A stretch of DNA of 64,000 bases from Ectobius pallidus (Eukaryota > Arthropoda > Insecta > Blattodea > Ectobiidae). The notes beneath the pieces were generated by a model that did not search any database, was not told the DNA's origin, and saw only the letters and a program-made list of their open reading frames with translations. The translations under genes were made by a program, and so were the position numbers. The stretch is from NCBI GenBank assembly GCA_964059195.1, contig CAXKWD010000003.1, positions 199,230,174 through 199,294,173 of the forward strand, read 5' to 3'. This document shows positions 1-10,159 of the stretch, piece after piece. Positions within the stretch are counted from its first letter, which is position 1; each line of letters begins with the position of its first letter.

Positions 1-259
1 TTATGTGAGTGAAAGAAAATTTCCTAAAAAGGTGCCAGTATTGTGTGGATGCAAGAGGAGAACATTTCCAACATCTCTTGTTGTGAGGTACGTGGTTATT
101 TTTATTGTAATTTTAACTGTAAATGTGAGAACCTTAATCATTACACCGACCGCGGCATTATTAGCGTAGATATTTCACCCGATTGCTCGGGAGTTGGAGC
201 TGTGCCAGCCGCGACGCAGAAACCCGCGTCATTGGCCAACTCTTGCGTGGGACTCACTG
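1..259 (+). mobile_element. 3' end of Tc1/mariner-type transposon (copy 1)
   Basis: The left end of the window cuts into this element. The plus strand reads VKENFLKRCQYCVDARGEHF followed by QHLLL and a stop (positions 9-86), the kind of tail that ends mariner-type transposases (arginine/asparagine-rich helix, then HFxHLL). After the stop come about 170 bp of untranslated sequence and a terminal repeat ending in CGTGGGACTCACTG, directly followed by TA (260-261), the Tc1/mariner target dinucleotide. Related copies lie at 9739-10071, 14650-15061 and, as a two-ended MITE, at 27942-28103. The family assignment rests on the tail motif and on the TA ends; no catalytic residues are present here. Confidence 0.7.
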
Positions 260-301
260 TACATGCCAACTTAAGCAAAAAGTCTTTACCTAAGTTATAA
301 T

Positions 302-1609
302 CAGGGCCCGGATTCTAATGACATATCATCTTTTTATTGATGCTGCATAGACATTGCCAACTTGTGGATAAATCCTAATTATGGCCTCTAGTTTATAAAA
401 ATGCATTTTTATTAGGTCATTTTTTGTCATTTTATGCAATTTTATATTTTTAGGGCATTTGTTTCAATTTTAGGTCATTATTTTGTCATTTTTGTGTCAT
501 TAGCTTCTATATTTAGTAGGGCTGTACCGATTAATCGATTAATCGGCCCGATTAATCGATTAATCGGCCCGATTAATCGATTAAATATTTAATCGTCGAT
601 CAATGACATTCTCCGATTAATCGGTTTTGTCGGGTTCTGAAAAAACGTTTTCCGAGAAATGGGTCAAATGACCAAACTCCTTTCTCAGTGCCGAGTGAGA
701 GAGTTTTTAGTGCTGCCGGTATTATTGTAAACAAGCTACGATCGTCTCTTGAACATTCAAATGTCAACAAACTCGTAGGTCTCAAGTCTTGGCTGAAAAA
801 GTAACCGGAAATGTTAGTTTTGTATATATTTTTTCACTAGTTAACTAATAATTCAGGATTTCTTCTGATTATCTGTAGTGTAGTAGTTATTAAACGTGTA
901 AAACAATATTAAATGTACACTTTGGTTTCGTTTAAAATACCGACCTGTTTGTCGATTAATAAGTCGATTAATCGGTCGATTAATCATTCGATTAAACGAT
1001 TAAAGTCAAGCGTTAACTCGATTAAAAATTTTAATCGAATTTCAGCCCTAATATTTAGTCATTTTTATGTATTTACATTGAGTGTATTAACTTTTTTTTT
1101 TTGTCGCTAGCGGTGCTGTCTTTAAAGTGTTATTTGTTTAATACAAGAAGGAAAAATTCGGCGTTAAAGTGAAGACAGATCTCAGCCGGAAATGAGAATT
1201 AAAAAAAACGCCAAAATTTTCTATTATATTACTATTGTTATTAGATTGACTTGGCACCAGAGTCTGCCACCTGCTTGGATTTGAGAGTTCGAACTACTGT
1301 TTACCCTCAATAAACAACAATATAATCCGGCAGACCACAAAAGTATGTGCCGAATTTTGACTCACCAGTGCCTCAGTGCCAGTATAAATTTCCGTGAGAA
1401 AAGAACATTCACAACATTACAGTTATTTACAGTTTTTACAACTATGTACAAACTAGCCTATAACTTTGTGTGTACAATAATAATTTTTATATATAAAATA
1501 TAAATTTTTAGGTCATTTTTTACAATTATTAAGTCATTTTCTTTAAAATTTAGGGTCATATTATAGGCCATTTTTCACAAAATTTTAGGTCATCAGAATC
1601 CGGGCCCTG
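302..1609. mobile_element. hAT non-autonomous element, interrupted by a second hAT
   Basis: Terminal inverted repeats begin CAGGGCCCGGATTCTAATG on the left and end CAGAATCCGGGCCCTG on the right. The flanks carry a perfect 8-bp duplication, GTTATAAT, at 294-301 and 1610-1617. CAGGG ends with an 8-bp duplication are diagnostic of the hAT superfamily. Without the nested insertion (517-1050 plus its duplication) the element is about 766 bp. The interior holds repeated AGGTCATTTTT-like words and no open frame. A second copy lies in the opposite orientation at 47880-48608. Confidence 0.92.
517..1050. mobile_element. hAT MITE nested inside the 302-1609 element
   Basis: The ends are TAGGGCTGTACCGATTAATC on the left and TTTCAGCCCTA on the right, and the flanks are a perfect 8-bp duplication ATATTTAG (509-516 and 1051-1058). 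The subterminal regions are full of CGATTAATCG palindromes: a long run at 528-600 and again at 950-1040. The interior is unrelated to the host element and has no coding potential. TAGGGCTG-ended hAT MITEs with ATTAATCG subterminal repeats are widespread in animals. Confidence 0.92.
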
Positions 1610-1619
1610 GTTATAATAC

Positions 1620-1965
1620 TTATTACTACATAAGAAAAATGAAATATCACATGGAACAATGGAAATAATAGGCCTACTCATTATGTTATGAAAACAAAGT
1701 AATTGCTATATCGTATACTTATTTAATTCAATAAATATATACATATATTTTTTTTTAAATAAAAAAATAGTATTTTAGGTTTTGCTTTTTGCGGGTCCGG
1801 ACCTCTGTACCCCCTTTCCTAATTCACTGTGAATTCTGCTTCCATGCTGTCGATTTGGTAAAGCTTCTGAAAATTCTTTTATGTCTCTACTGACTATCAA
1901 ATAATTGTCTTAAAAAGAAAAAGCCTGACTATAATTATTAATATACATTTTTTCCTTTCCCCGGG
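1620..1965. other. unassigned AT-rich intergenic stretch
   Basis: I see no gene, inverted repeat or target duplication here, only AT-rich sequence with short A and T runs. Confidence 0.5.
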
Positions 1966-1967
1966 TA

Positions 1968-2214
1968 GGGTTTTCCGGACTAGGCCTGCCATCCGATCAC
2001 TGTGTCATTTGTCATAGGTAAATGGCACGAATGGCGGCATATGGTCAGCATGCCAACTCCCACGGTTTGGTTCACATTTTTTTGGGAAGGGTGAGGTAGA
2101 TGAGAATAATAATATGGAGGCTGAGTGCACTCCGTTCCATACATCCTTACTTCAGAAATATTCGAGGAGTACCGGAGATCGAACCTACTCGGCAACGCTA
2201 ACCACTAGAACAAG
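1968..2214 (-). mobile_element. degenerate tRNA-derived SINE
   Basis: Read on the minus strand, it begins with a tRNA-like head (CTAGTGGTTAGCG as A box, GGTTCGATCTCC as B box at about 2173-2186). It continues with a body that matches the well-preserved SINE at 35060-35343, including the words GGCATGCTGACCATATGCC and TGGCAGGCCTAGTCC. Many substitutions and no visible target duplication suggest an old copy. Confidence 0.75.
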
Positions 2215-2229
2215 CAGGGGTCATTAATT

Positions 2230-2826
2230 TACTATAGTTTTTGTTTATTTCTGAAATATTAAAAGTTTTTTTCACTTTCTTTCAGTCTCGTTAAGATATT
2301 ATACTTTATTAATATTTTTTTCTTCCAACAATACGGTGCATATTATTTATATGCCTTGCTTATCTCAGCTTTTTCATTCCTTTTCCTTCCATTTTGTTCT
2401 TTTAATTCATATTTATTATCTAAATACAAAATTCTATTTCATTTTTTTAATGTTATTAACTTTTCCTTTTTTCACTAATATATCTTCTTTTCTTTCTGTG
2501 TTACTTCCCTCTATTCGTCAATTCTTCCATCCTTCTTTCTTCCTTTTTTCCCCCTTTCGTCCTTTATGATTATTATCCCTTTCTTTTTATTTTATTTTTT
2601 TACTTCATTTTTCTTTCTTTTCTTCTATCTCCCTATTTTCAAAACATTCATTCTTCATATCTCATTCTTCCTTTTTGTCTTCATTCTTTTGTTTCTTTCC
2701 CTTAATTTATTTATTTTGCTCTTTGTTTCTTTTTTTATTTCTTTCTTTCTTTTCTTCCTCCCACTCTGCTTTTATTACTTCACTGTTTCCTTGTTTAGTT
2801 ATTATTCGTACATGTTCTTTAACTGA
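2230..2826. repeat. polypyrimidine (TTTC/TTCC-rich) low-complexity tract
   Basis: On the plus strand the sequence is almost entirely T and C in irregular TTTC, TTCC and CTTT words. The hydrophobic open frames it yields (Phe, Leu, Ile, Ser) reflect base composition, not a gene. Confidence 0.8.
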
Positions 2827-2974
2827 TTCTAATACAAATCCATGGACGTTATAAATGTGTACACCAAGTTTATTGAAAATCCGATAAAGCGTAATCGAGT
2901 TATCGCGCGTACAGACATACAGACGGACGGACATTTTCCCGTTCCGCACACAATCTCATAAAGTACATTCTGAA
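2827..2974. mobile_element. 3' fragment of AGTGCC-type repeat element
   Basis: This matches the terminal part of the AGTGCC family: one internal monomer (CCGATAAAGCGTAATCGAGT), a GACGGACGGAC run, the CACACAATCTCATAAAGTAC word and a decayed end ATTCTGAAACTTA. It directly abuts the next family member, which begins 30 bp downstream. Confidence 0.7.
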
Positions 2975-3006
2975 ACTTAATAAAATCAAGTGAACTGATG
3001 TAAAAA

Positions 3007-3524
3007 AGTGCCAGAATGCTTTCGTTTAATCAGTGGCAATTGCAATTATGATATGCAGAAAATAATTTATTTTTGTAATCGATTTCCGAGTTAAGCTCCA
3101 GATCGATTCATTAAGCAGGGCTTACGGAAGAACAAAGGTCTAAAGTTTGATAAGCCTATGTAAAGGAATATGTTGTGTGTGGTGTTTTTGTCAACTTTAT
3201 TGCAACTTCCAAAGCCGTATATGAACACTGTAAAGCATTATGTTGTCATGAGAACTGATTGGCATTTGATAAATTCTTTCTAATATATTATCACAAAATA
3301 AGCACTAAAGGGGGCATTACTCCGGTACTGGTCAACCGATTTGGTCCAATATCAATAGGCTTATTCCCAAGAACGGTATAAATGCATGTAATTACTAAGT
3401 TTAATGAAAATCCGATAGGCTAGAGCGTATTTGAGTTATCGCGCGTTCAGACACACAGACGGACGGACGGACAGACATTTTCCCGTCCCCAACACAATCT
3501 CTTGAAGTACCATTCTGGCTCTTA
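3007..3524. mobile_element. AGTGCC-type TIR element, short form (1 internal monomer)
   Basis: The ends are AGTGCCAGAATG on the left and CATTCTGGCTCTTA on the right, so the outer 13 bp are inverted repeats. The order is a unique left half (GTTTAATCAGTGGCAATTGC, then TCCAGATCGATTCATTAAGC), one about 145-bp monomer (CGGTACTGGTCAACCGATTT to GAGTTATCGCG), a GACGGACGGACGGACAGAC tract and CACAATCTCTTGAAGTACC. There is no coding frame. Its superfamily is unknown to me. Confidence 0.75.
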
Positions 3525-3540
3525 ATAAAGACTCAAATGT

Positions 3541-3963
3541 CTTCAACAACGTATTGGATTTGACAAGTCATCTGTGAAGTTGACAGCACATAAGCTTCAC
3601 TCTGTATGGAGGAGTGCAAGATCATGTCTGGCGTAATGATATTCTGTCTGGTAATATATTTTCTGCATGAATAAAGTGAATAAAAGGATCTTTATTGAGG
3701 ATTACACTATAGAGTCTAGGGACGATGATGGCATAGAGAGCCGCTATTTTACTCAGACGTAGTATTGTTAGCAGTAGTCTACAATATTCTAACTGCGTGG
3801 TACGTTCTTCACTCCGATTGCTTATGACATGAGTATAGCCCGGATTCTTATGTAATTACTTGTAGTCTACTAAAAATGAAACAGGTAGGCTTTTTGAGCT
3901 TCTGATATGATAATGATTGGGTTTCGTTTAACATATTTTTACATATCCTTAGTAATATTACAT
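3541..3963. other. unassigned intergenic stretch
   Basis: Mixed-composition sequence between two repeats. I recognise no gene or repeat in it. Confidence 0.4.
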
Positions 3964-4825
3964 ACTAGCATGTGCCCGCGGCTTCGCCCGCGATAATTAT
4001 TTCAAAAATTAAAAATTAAGAGCATAATAGCATGATATTTATTAACACCTAAATCACGTGAATTACATACCACGATTAGATAGCGTCGCCTGGTAAAAGC
4101 GATCTCAGATTCGAGTTCCTTGGCCCAGAAAATCTCTGTATAGTGAGTTTCGTCCAAATCGAACGATGTTTAACCATATTTAGGTCTATGTTGATTATCC
4201 CTCTTCCGTGTAGGTTGAAAAATTTCATATGTCTACGGGCCTTGACATTCTAAACAAATGATTCGACCAGCGTGGGCTTACAACATTCTAGCGATCGCGA
4301 TGCTTTTATTACCACGGTATGACAAAAATAGCCAAAGCCAACTGCAATTGATTTGACATTGAAATGTATTACTGAAATCTGATGCTTCGACAGCGCTAAA
4401 ATCACGTTTTCTGCCAGTTTTTCACTCACAACTCGCGAACGAAAGCTAAAATTAAAAATCCGGCTTCGATGCGCATTCGCCCACCTTTCAGCCCATCTAT
4501 GTTTAAAATTTCAGATCTCTGCGTTCAGTAGATTTCGCTGGGCATCGTGGACAGACAGACAAACACGTCCTTTTATTATTTTAAGATAGCAGGTGCCCGC
4601 GGCTTCGCCCGCGATAATTATTTCAAAAATTAAAAATTAAGAGCATAATAGTTAAATCATTATATTAACACCTAAATCATGTGGACCACATATCACGATT
4701 AGATAGCGTTACGTGGTAAAAGCGACCTCAGATTCGAGTTCCTTGGCCCAGAAAACCCCTGTATAGTGAGTTTCGTCCAAATGGAACAACGTTTGACCAT
4801 ATTTAGGCTAATATTGATTATCCCT

Positions 4826-4851
4826 ATAATAATAATAATAATAATAATAAT
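4826..4851. repeat. (ATA)n microsatellite
   Basis: About nine perfect ATA/AAT repeats inside the second Helentron-like unit. They are absent from the other three units, so they arose after unit duplication. Confidence 0.9.
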
Positions 4852-5188
4852 CTTCTTCGGTGTATTTGAAAATTTCATATTATGTTTGCGTGCCTTGACA
4901 TTAAAAACAAATGAATTGACCAGCGTGAGCTACAACATTCAAGAGATCGCGATGCTTTTATGTCGAAGGAATGACAAAAATAGCCAAAGCCTAGTGTAAT
5001 TGATTTGTATTACTGAAAACTCATGCTTCGAAAACGGAATAAATACACGTTTTTTGCTCATTTTTCACTCATAACTCACGAACTAAAGCGAAAATTAAAA
5101 TTCCGGCTTCGAGTTGCACATTCCGACCCTTTAGTCCGCCTATGTATAAAATTTCAGATCTCTGCGTTGAGTAGATTTCGCTGGGCAT

Positions 5189-5260
5189 CGCGGACAGACA
5201 GACGGAAGACAGACAGACGGAAGACAGACAGACGGAGGACAGACAGACGGAGGACAGACA
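5189..5260. repeat. 15-bp GACAGACAGACGGAR minisatellite
   Basis: Four tandem copies of a 15-bp word (GACAGACAGACGGAA or GACAGACAGACGGAG) expand the GACA tract at the 5' end of the second Helentron-like unit. The sister unit (unit 4) has a single contracted version near 6466-6482. Confidence 0.9.
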
Positions 5261-6506
5261 CTTCCTTTTATTAATATATATAGACTAGCATGTGCCCGCG
5301 GCTTCGCCCGCGATAATTATTTCAAAAATTAAAAATTAAGAGCATAATAGCATGATATTTATTAACACCTAAATCACGTGAATTACATACCACGATTAGA
5401 TAGCGTCGCCAGGTAAAAGCGATCTCAGATTCGAGTTCCTTGGCCCAGAAAATCCTTGTATAGTGAGTTTCGTCCAAATCGAACGATGTTTTACCATATT
5501 TAGGTCTATGTTGTTTATCCCTCATCCGTGTAGGTTGAAAATTTCATATGTCTACGGGCCTTGATATTCTAAACAAATGAATCGACCAGCGTGGACTTAC
5601 AACATTCAAGCGATCGCGATGCTTTTATTTCCGCGGTATGACAAAAATAGCCAAAGCGAACTGCAATTGATTTGACATTGAAATGTATTACTGAAATCTG
5701 ATGCTTCGACAGCGCTAAAATCACGTTTTCTGCCAGTTTTTTACTCATAACTCGCGAACGAAAGCTAAAATTAAAAATTCGGCTTCGAGGTGCATTTGCC
5801 CACCTTTCAGTCCATCTATCTTTAAAATTTCAGATCTCTGCGTTCAGTAGATTTCGATGGGCATCGCGGACAGACAGACAAACACGTCCTTTTACTATTA
5901 TAAGATAGCATGTGCCCGCGGCTTCCCCTGCGATAATTATTTCAAATTATAATTATTAACACCACGTGGAGTGTATTCCACGATTAGGTAGCGTCCCCTG
6001 GTAAAAGCGACCTCAGATTCGAGTTCCTTGGCCCAGAAAACCCCTGTATAGTGAGTTTCGTTCAAATCGAACAATGTTTGACCATATTTAGGGTTGATTA
6101 TCCTTCTTCCGTGTAGGTTGAAAATGTCATATGTCTGTGGGCCTTGACACTCTAAACAAATGAATCGTCTAGGATGGACTAACAAAATCAAGCGATCGCG
6201 TTGCTTTTATTTCCAAGGTATGAGGTATGATGACAAAAATAGCCAAAGCCATCTGTAAGTGATTTGATATTGAAATTTATTACTGAAACTGATGCTTCTT
6301 AAACGCAAAAAAATGCACGTTTTCTGCCAGTTTTTCACTCATAACTCACGAACGAAAGCGAAAATTAAAATTCCGGCTTCGAGGTGCACATTCCGACCCT
6401 TTAGTCCATCTATGTTTAAAATTTCAGATCTCTGCGTTCAGTAGATTTCGCTGGGCATCGCGGACAGACGGAGGAGGACAGACACTTCCTTTTATTAATA
6501 TAGATT

Positions 6507-7788
6507 TTACATATTATGTAATGAGTGTAAAATTTTTATACATAACATCTAGGAAATCATACAAAAATTAAGATGTCTTTTAATTTTATTTTATATTTCA
6601 GTGACTAATAAAATAATTAGCTAATTTTCTTTCATAAAGAGGACATTTCAGTTCCCAAAGGTAGGGATAATTCTTCTAACTTTTTGAATTCCAACACAAA
6701 TGCTAAATACGGTCCACCATAATGAAGCAAACGCTTTTCTCACCTCATCTTTTGATGAAAAATTCATCACAACATATAACCTTTATAACCCAGGGACCAA
6801 ACAAAAATATTGCTATATACGGGATTCGTTAAATCGATCTTCGTTATACAGAGGTTTGACTATTCAAAAGGGAATCTAGAGCAGGTGGTTGGGTGTTCGT
6901 CTTAAGGCTGAAATTGCATCAATCATTATATGATGTGGACTTGTTAAAGATAGCTTTCAGTTCCATCTAGTCTTGGGTAAGAAATAAGGCAGTAGTTGGG
7001 TATTGACTAATGTTTTACAATGGACAGGAAAGTATCAACATTTACATAGCGCATTTCACACAAGTAATTCATATCTTGCCTTCTAAACAGGACTCTCAAC
7101 TCAAATGGGACAGTCTAGTTCAAAAAGTGAGTTTTCAGGGCACGAGGACATCAGGTTTTGCTACAATACATATTTCTCCACAAACTTAACTGCATCACAT
7201 TTTTAAAAATACTTGAAGAATTTTTACTATGGCTTTAATTTGCTAAATCGTATAAGTTGCACTCACTGTAAAATTAGAGGTAGCATGTAGAAGCTTGTGT
7301 CAACATTTTCTTATATTTATTGCAATAAAAATGCTAAGTTTAAACTACATATTTTGTGATTATTACATATTTTATTACATATTTCCCTCATATTTACTAC
7401 ATGTTTATGTACATATTTCGCACTTTGATATTACATAAAAATCCTAACCCTACTTATAAGAAAGAAAAAGTCGAATACATATTATAATTTATTTCGACGT
7501 AATCAACCACGATTATTACGCATGTTGTAATAATTAAAGTGTTTCCATTAACTGAACATCAATTTGAATTACTTTGCTACTACCTAATTCGAAAACGAAG
7601 GATTTTCTTCCGGTCAAGTTTCTTCGGCAATCGCCGAAAGTACGGTACGACTATGCTTCTCTGTCAAGAAGAGTTACTTTACACGGAGGAAAAATTGTTT
7701 TATCATTTTTAAAAACTGCTTTAACGATTTTTTAAAAAAAATTGTGTAAAAACTACTAGTAATAAAATCAGGTAAACTCATGTAACAA
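6507..7788. other. intergenic stretch with a possible pogo/Tigger end
   Basis: Mostly unassigned. At 6794-6870 the minus strand reads AGTCAAACCTCTGTATAACG followed by AAGATCGATTTAACGAAT, which resembles the TIR of pogo/Tigger-type Tc1/mariner elements. No partner TIR was found. At 7330-7440 ACATATTT words recur. Confidence 0.35.
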
Positions 7789-9081
7789 AGTGCAGGTATG
7801 TTTTTGTTTAATCAGTTATGACTGCAATTATGATATGCAGAATATGTTTTTTTAATTGATTTCCAAGTTAAGCTCCAGATATATTCATTAAGGAGGGCCT
7901 ACGGAAGAACAAAGGTATATATTTTTTAATCAGATTAAAATCTTCCAGCATCAGCTGAACTGTACAGATTTGTGATATCTTGACAATCGCATACTCACAT
8001 AAAAATAAAAGTCAAATTGGCCGGTTTCGGGATTTGAACCATGGAACTCCAGAATGTGAGGCCAAGACGTTACCATCTCGGCCACCTGGGTCAGTTTAAT
8101 GGTCTAGTTGGATAAGCGCATGTAAAGCATGGCAAAGCTAACTGTATTTGAATTTCCAAAGCCTTATAAGATCACAGTGAAACAATAGGCTATGTTGTCA
8201 AGATAACTGATTTGAGTTTTTTTTATAAATTCTTCTGAATACGTATATTACCATAAAGTAGGCACTAAATTGAGCATTACTCCGAAACAGTTCAACCGAT
8301 TTTATCCAATATCAAGAGACGTCTTCCCAAAGACATTATACATGTGTATACCAAGTTTCATAAAAATCCGGTAAAGCGTATTTGAGTTACCGCGTCTTTA
8401 AAACAGACACTAAATTGGGTTTTACTCCGGTACCGGTCTACCGATTTGGGTCCAATATCAGTAGACGTCTTCCCATGTGCATTATAAATGGGTATACAAA
8501 GTTTCAGGTAAATCCAATAAAGCATATTTGAGTTATCGCGACTTCTTATATATTTACATATAAGGCACTAAATTGGGCATTATTCCGGTACTGGCCAACC
8601 GATTTGGTCGAATATCAATAGACTTCTTTCCATGGGCATTATAAATGCGTATACGAAGTTTCATAAAAATCCGATAAAGCGTATTTGAGTTATTGCGCCT
8701 TTAAAAGAGACACTTTTACTCCGGTACCGGTCAACAGATTAGGTTCAAATTCAGCAGGGTACTTCTCATGGACCCCATAAATGCGTATACCAAGTTTCGT
8801 GGAAATCCGATGCAGCCTGTTTGAATTACGGCGCCTTTCTGATATAATCTATTAAAATAGGCACTAAATTGGGTATTAATCCGGTACCGGTGAACCGATT
8901 TGGTTCAATATCAATAGGGTTCTTCCCATGGACATTATAAATGTGTTTTCCAAGTTTCATGAAAATCCGAAAAAGCGTATTTGAGTTATGGCGCGTACAG
9001 ACACACGGACAGAAGACAGACAGACGGACAGACATTTTTTCGTCCCCCACACAATCTCATAAAGTACCATACTGGCACTTA
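7789..9081. mobile_element. AGTGCC-type element, long form (5 monomers plus internal SINE)
   Basis: The left end is AGTGCAGGTATG and the right end CATACTGGCACTT, preceded by CACAATCTCATAAAGTACC. It has the same left half as the short form, then a tRNA-derived SINE head in reverse orientation (about 7990-8095), then five head-to-tail monomers of about 148 bp (near 8265, 8401, 8562, 8705 and 8860). Each monomer runs from CACTAAATTGGG to GCGTATTTGAGTTA. A GACAGACAGACGGACAGAC run closes it. The same organisation occurs at 24509-25684. Confidence 0.75.
7990..8097 (-). mobile_element. tRNA-derived SINE head inside AGTGCC element
   Basis: The minus strand reads GGTGGCCGAGATGGTAACG (A-box region) and ATGGTTCAAATCCCGAAACC (B box), then GGCCAATTTGAC. 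The same SINE sits at the same internal position at 24575-24665 and 13390-13475, and a free-standing relative is at 36857-36960. Confidence 0.75.
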
Positions 9082-9118
9082 ATGCTTAATGCTTAATACT
9101 TAAGCATTAGTTCGAAAC

Positions 9119-9339
9119 AATTTCGTACAACATGCCGGAACAACATTAAATTCTCCAACTAAGTAATGTTGTACCGGCATGTTGTCATGGTAGCTCAGTT
9201 CGTAAGAGTAGCGGCACGGAGAGCCGAAAATCCTGGTTCAAATCCCGGCTATGGCATTGGATTTTTCAGTCTGATCTCACCTTTCCATCTAGCCTACACA
9301 CGGCCAGGGTGAAAGAATTATCATTCCAATTTCGTACAA
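9119..9339 (+). mobile_element. tRNA-derived SINE with 5' hairpin and 13-bp target duplication
   Basis: The direct repeat CAATTTCGTACAA occurs at 9118-9130 and 9327-9339 and bounds the insertion. The tRNA-like part (9184-9255) folds as a near-complete cloverleaf: acceptor strands GTCATGG and CTATGGC pair over all 7 positions with two G-T pairs; D arm GCTC/GAGT; T arm around GGTTCAAATCC. Position 33 of the anticodon loop is C rather than T. Upstream lies an inverted repeat (9127-9148 with 9164-9185). The body downstream contains CTGATCTCACCTTTCCATC. A SINE is more likely than a functional tRNA gene because of the target duplication and the body. Confidence 0.8.
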
Positions 9340-9738
9340 AATTATAACTTGTCATCGTTTGTACGAATCCAAACGAAAACGAAAAATGATGTCAAAATGA
9401 AGTTTTGTGTTTCGGTTAGCAGTTTTCCGGCGATATGACAGTAAACGTCTTACTTGTAATTTACAGGAAGAAAAATTGTTTTTCGCTTTTTGGGGGAGGG
9501 GAAATTGTGTATAAATTCTGTATAGGCCTACTAAATAGGCCTACCAGTTGAAAGAACTAAATTTTATTTGACACGTGTTTCGTAAAAATTATCTGAAGGG
9601 TAATTGTATGCTAGTCGGTATCTTTGGTAGTATAGGTAGAGGAAGTACATAGCCTATAGGCCTATGTGATATTGTCTTTAAGTTCTTCTAACAGTATGTG
9701 AATATTATTTATTTGGAAACTTGAAAAATAAAGTGTAG
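9340..9738. other. unassigned stretch, ends in inverted copy of a transposase segment
   Basis: I see no gene in 9340-9650. From 9655 to 9703 the sequence is the reverse complement of the segment at 14723-14771. It forms a hairpin arm with 9762-9790. Confidence 0.5.
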
Positions 9739-10071
9739 GCCTATAAGTCAATTTTTCATACATTAGAAGAACCTAAAGAGAATTACACAAGAGAAATTAA
9801 CTCTATCTCGGAAGCTGAATTTATGCGCGTGAAAGAAAATTTCCTAGAAAGGTGCCAGTATTGTGTGGATGCAAGAGAACATTTCCAACATATCTTGTGA
9901 TGAGGTACGTGGCTATTTTCATTGTAATTTTAACTGTAAACGTGAGAACCTGAATCATTAATCGTGGCTTTATTTGCGTAGATATTTCACCCGATCGCCC
10001 AGGAGTTGGAGCTGTGCCCGCCGCGGCGCAGAAACCCGCGTCATTGGCCAACTCTTGCGTGGGACTCACTT
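9739..10071 (+). pseudogene. Tc1/mariner-type transposase C-terminus and 3' TIR (copy 2)
   Basis: The frame from 9739 to the TGA at 9898-9900 is open. It reads TLEEPKENYTREINSISEAE, then FMRVKENFLERCQYCVDA, REHFQHIL and stop. The pattern LEELKxxI...ISxxxxxRVxxNFxxRCxxC...HFxHLL is the usual C-terminal tail of mariner-type transposases. Past the stop it carries the family's untranslated tail and a TIR ending GGGACTCACTT next to TA (10072-10073). Catalytic aspartates would lie upstream and are missing. A few bases are deleted near 9960 compared with copies 1 and 3. A Harbinger-like element begins about 90 bp further on. Confidence 0.7.
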
Positions 10072-10159
10072 TAGATGTGTTGAGAAGTCTCCGCCTATAT
10101 ACCACCATCGTAAAGAAGCAACAGCTGAAGCAATGCAGGAAATTCAAATGCAAGACTAA

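Larger units (their letters stand above)
3964..6505 (-). mobile_element. tandem array of four Helentron-like (HINE) units
   Basis: Four head-to-tail units start at about 3964, 4588, 5284 and 5907. Read on the minus strand, each begins near a (TA)-rich TCTATATTAATAAAAGG leader, continues with GTCTGTCCGCGATGCCCAGC and ends in a GC-rich hairpin (GCGGGCGAAGCCGCGGGCA) followed by TGCTAGT. A TCTATATA start, a short GC hairpin with a GAA loop near the 3' end, and CTAGT termination are typical of Helentron/Helitron2-type rolling-circle elements, which also form tandem arrays. Units 1 and 3 are nearly identical to each other, and units 2 and 4 share deletions and their GACGGAGGAC end. The array therefore looks like a duplicated dimer. 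There is no coding sequence. Confidence 0.75.

Noticed and set aside
43..300. 85-codon conserved frame starting MWMQEENISNIS
   Set aside because: A similar frame is seen in the 14845 copy, but it is out of register with the transposase tail and overlaps its 3' untranslated region and TIR. Similarity comes from DNA identity between transposon copies.
2336..2826. Two hydrophobic open frames of 77 and 86 codons
   Set aside because: The tract is T/C low complexity; Phe/Leu/Ile/Ser-rich frames are expected without any gene.
3964..6505. CRISPR-like array
   Set aside because: Units are about 620 bp with hairpin ends and diverged interiors, in eukaryotic DNA. There are no short repeat-spacer units.
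9184..9255. Functional tRNA gene
   Set aside because: Although the cloverleaf is good, position 33 is C, a SINE body follows, and the whole unit sits within a 13-bp target duplication.
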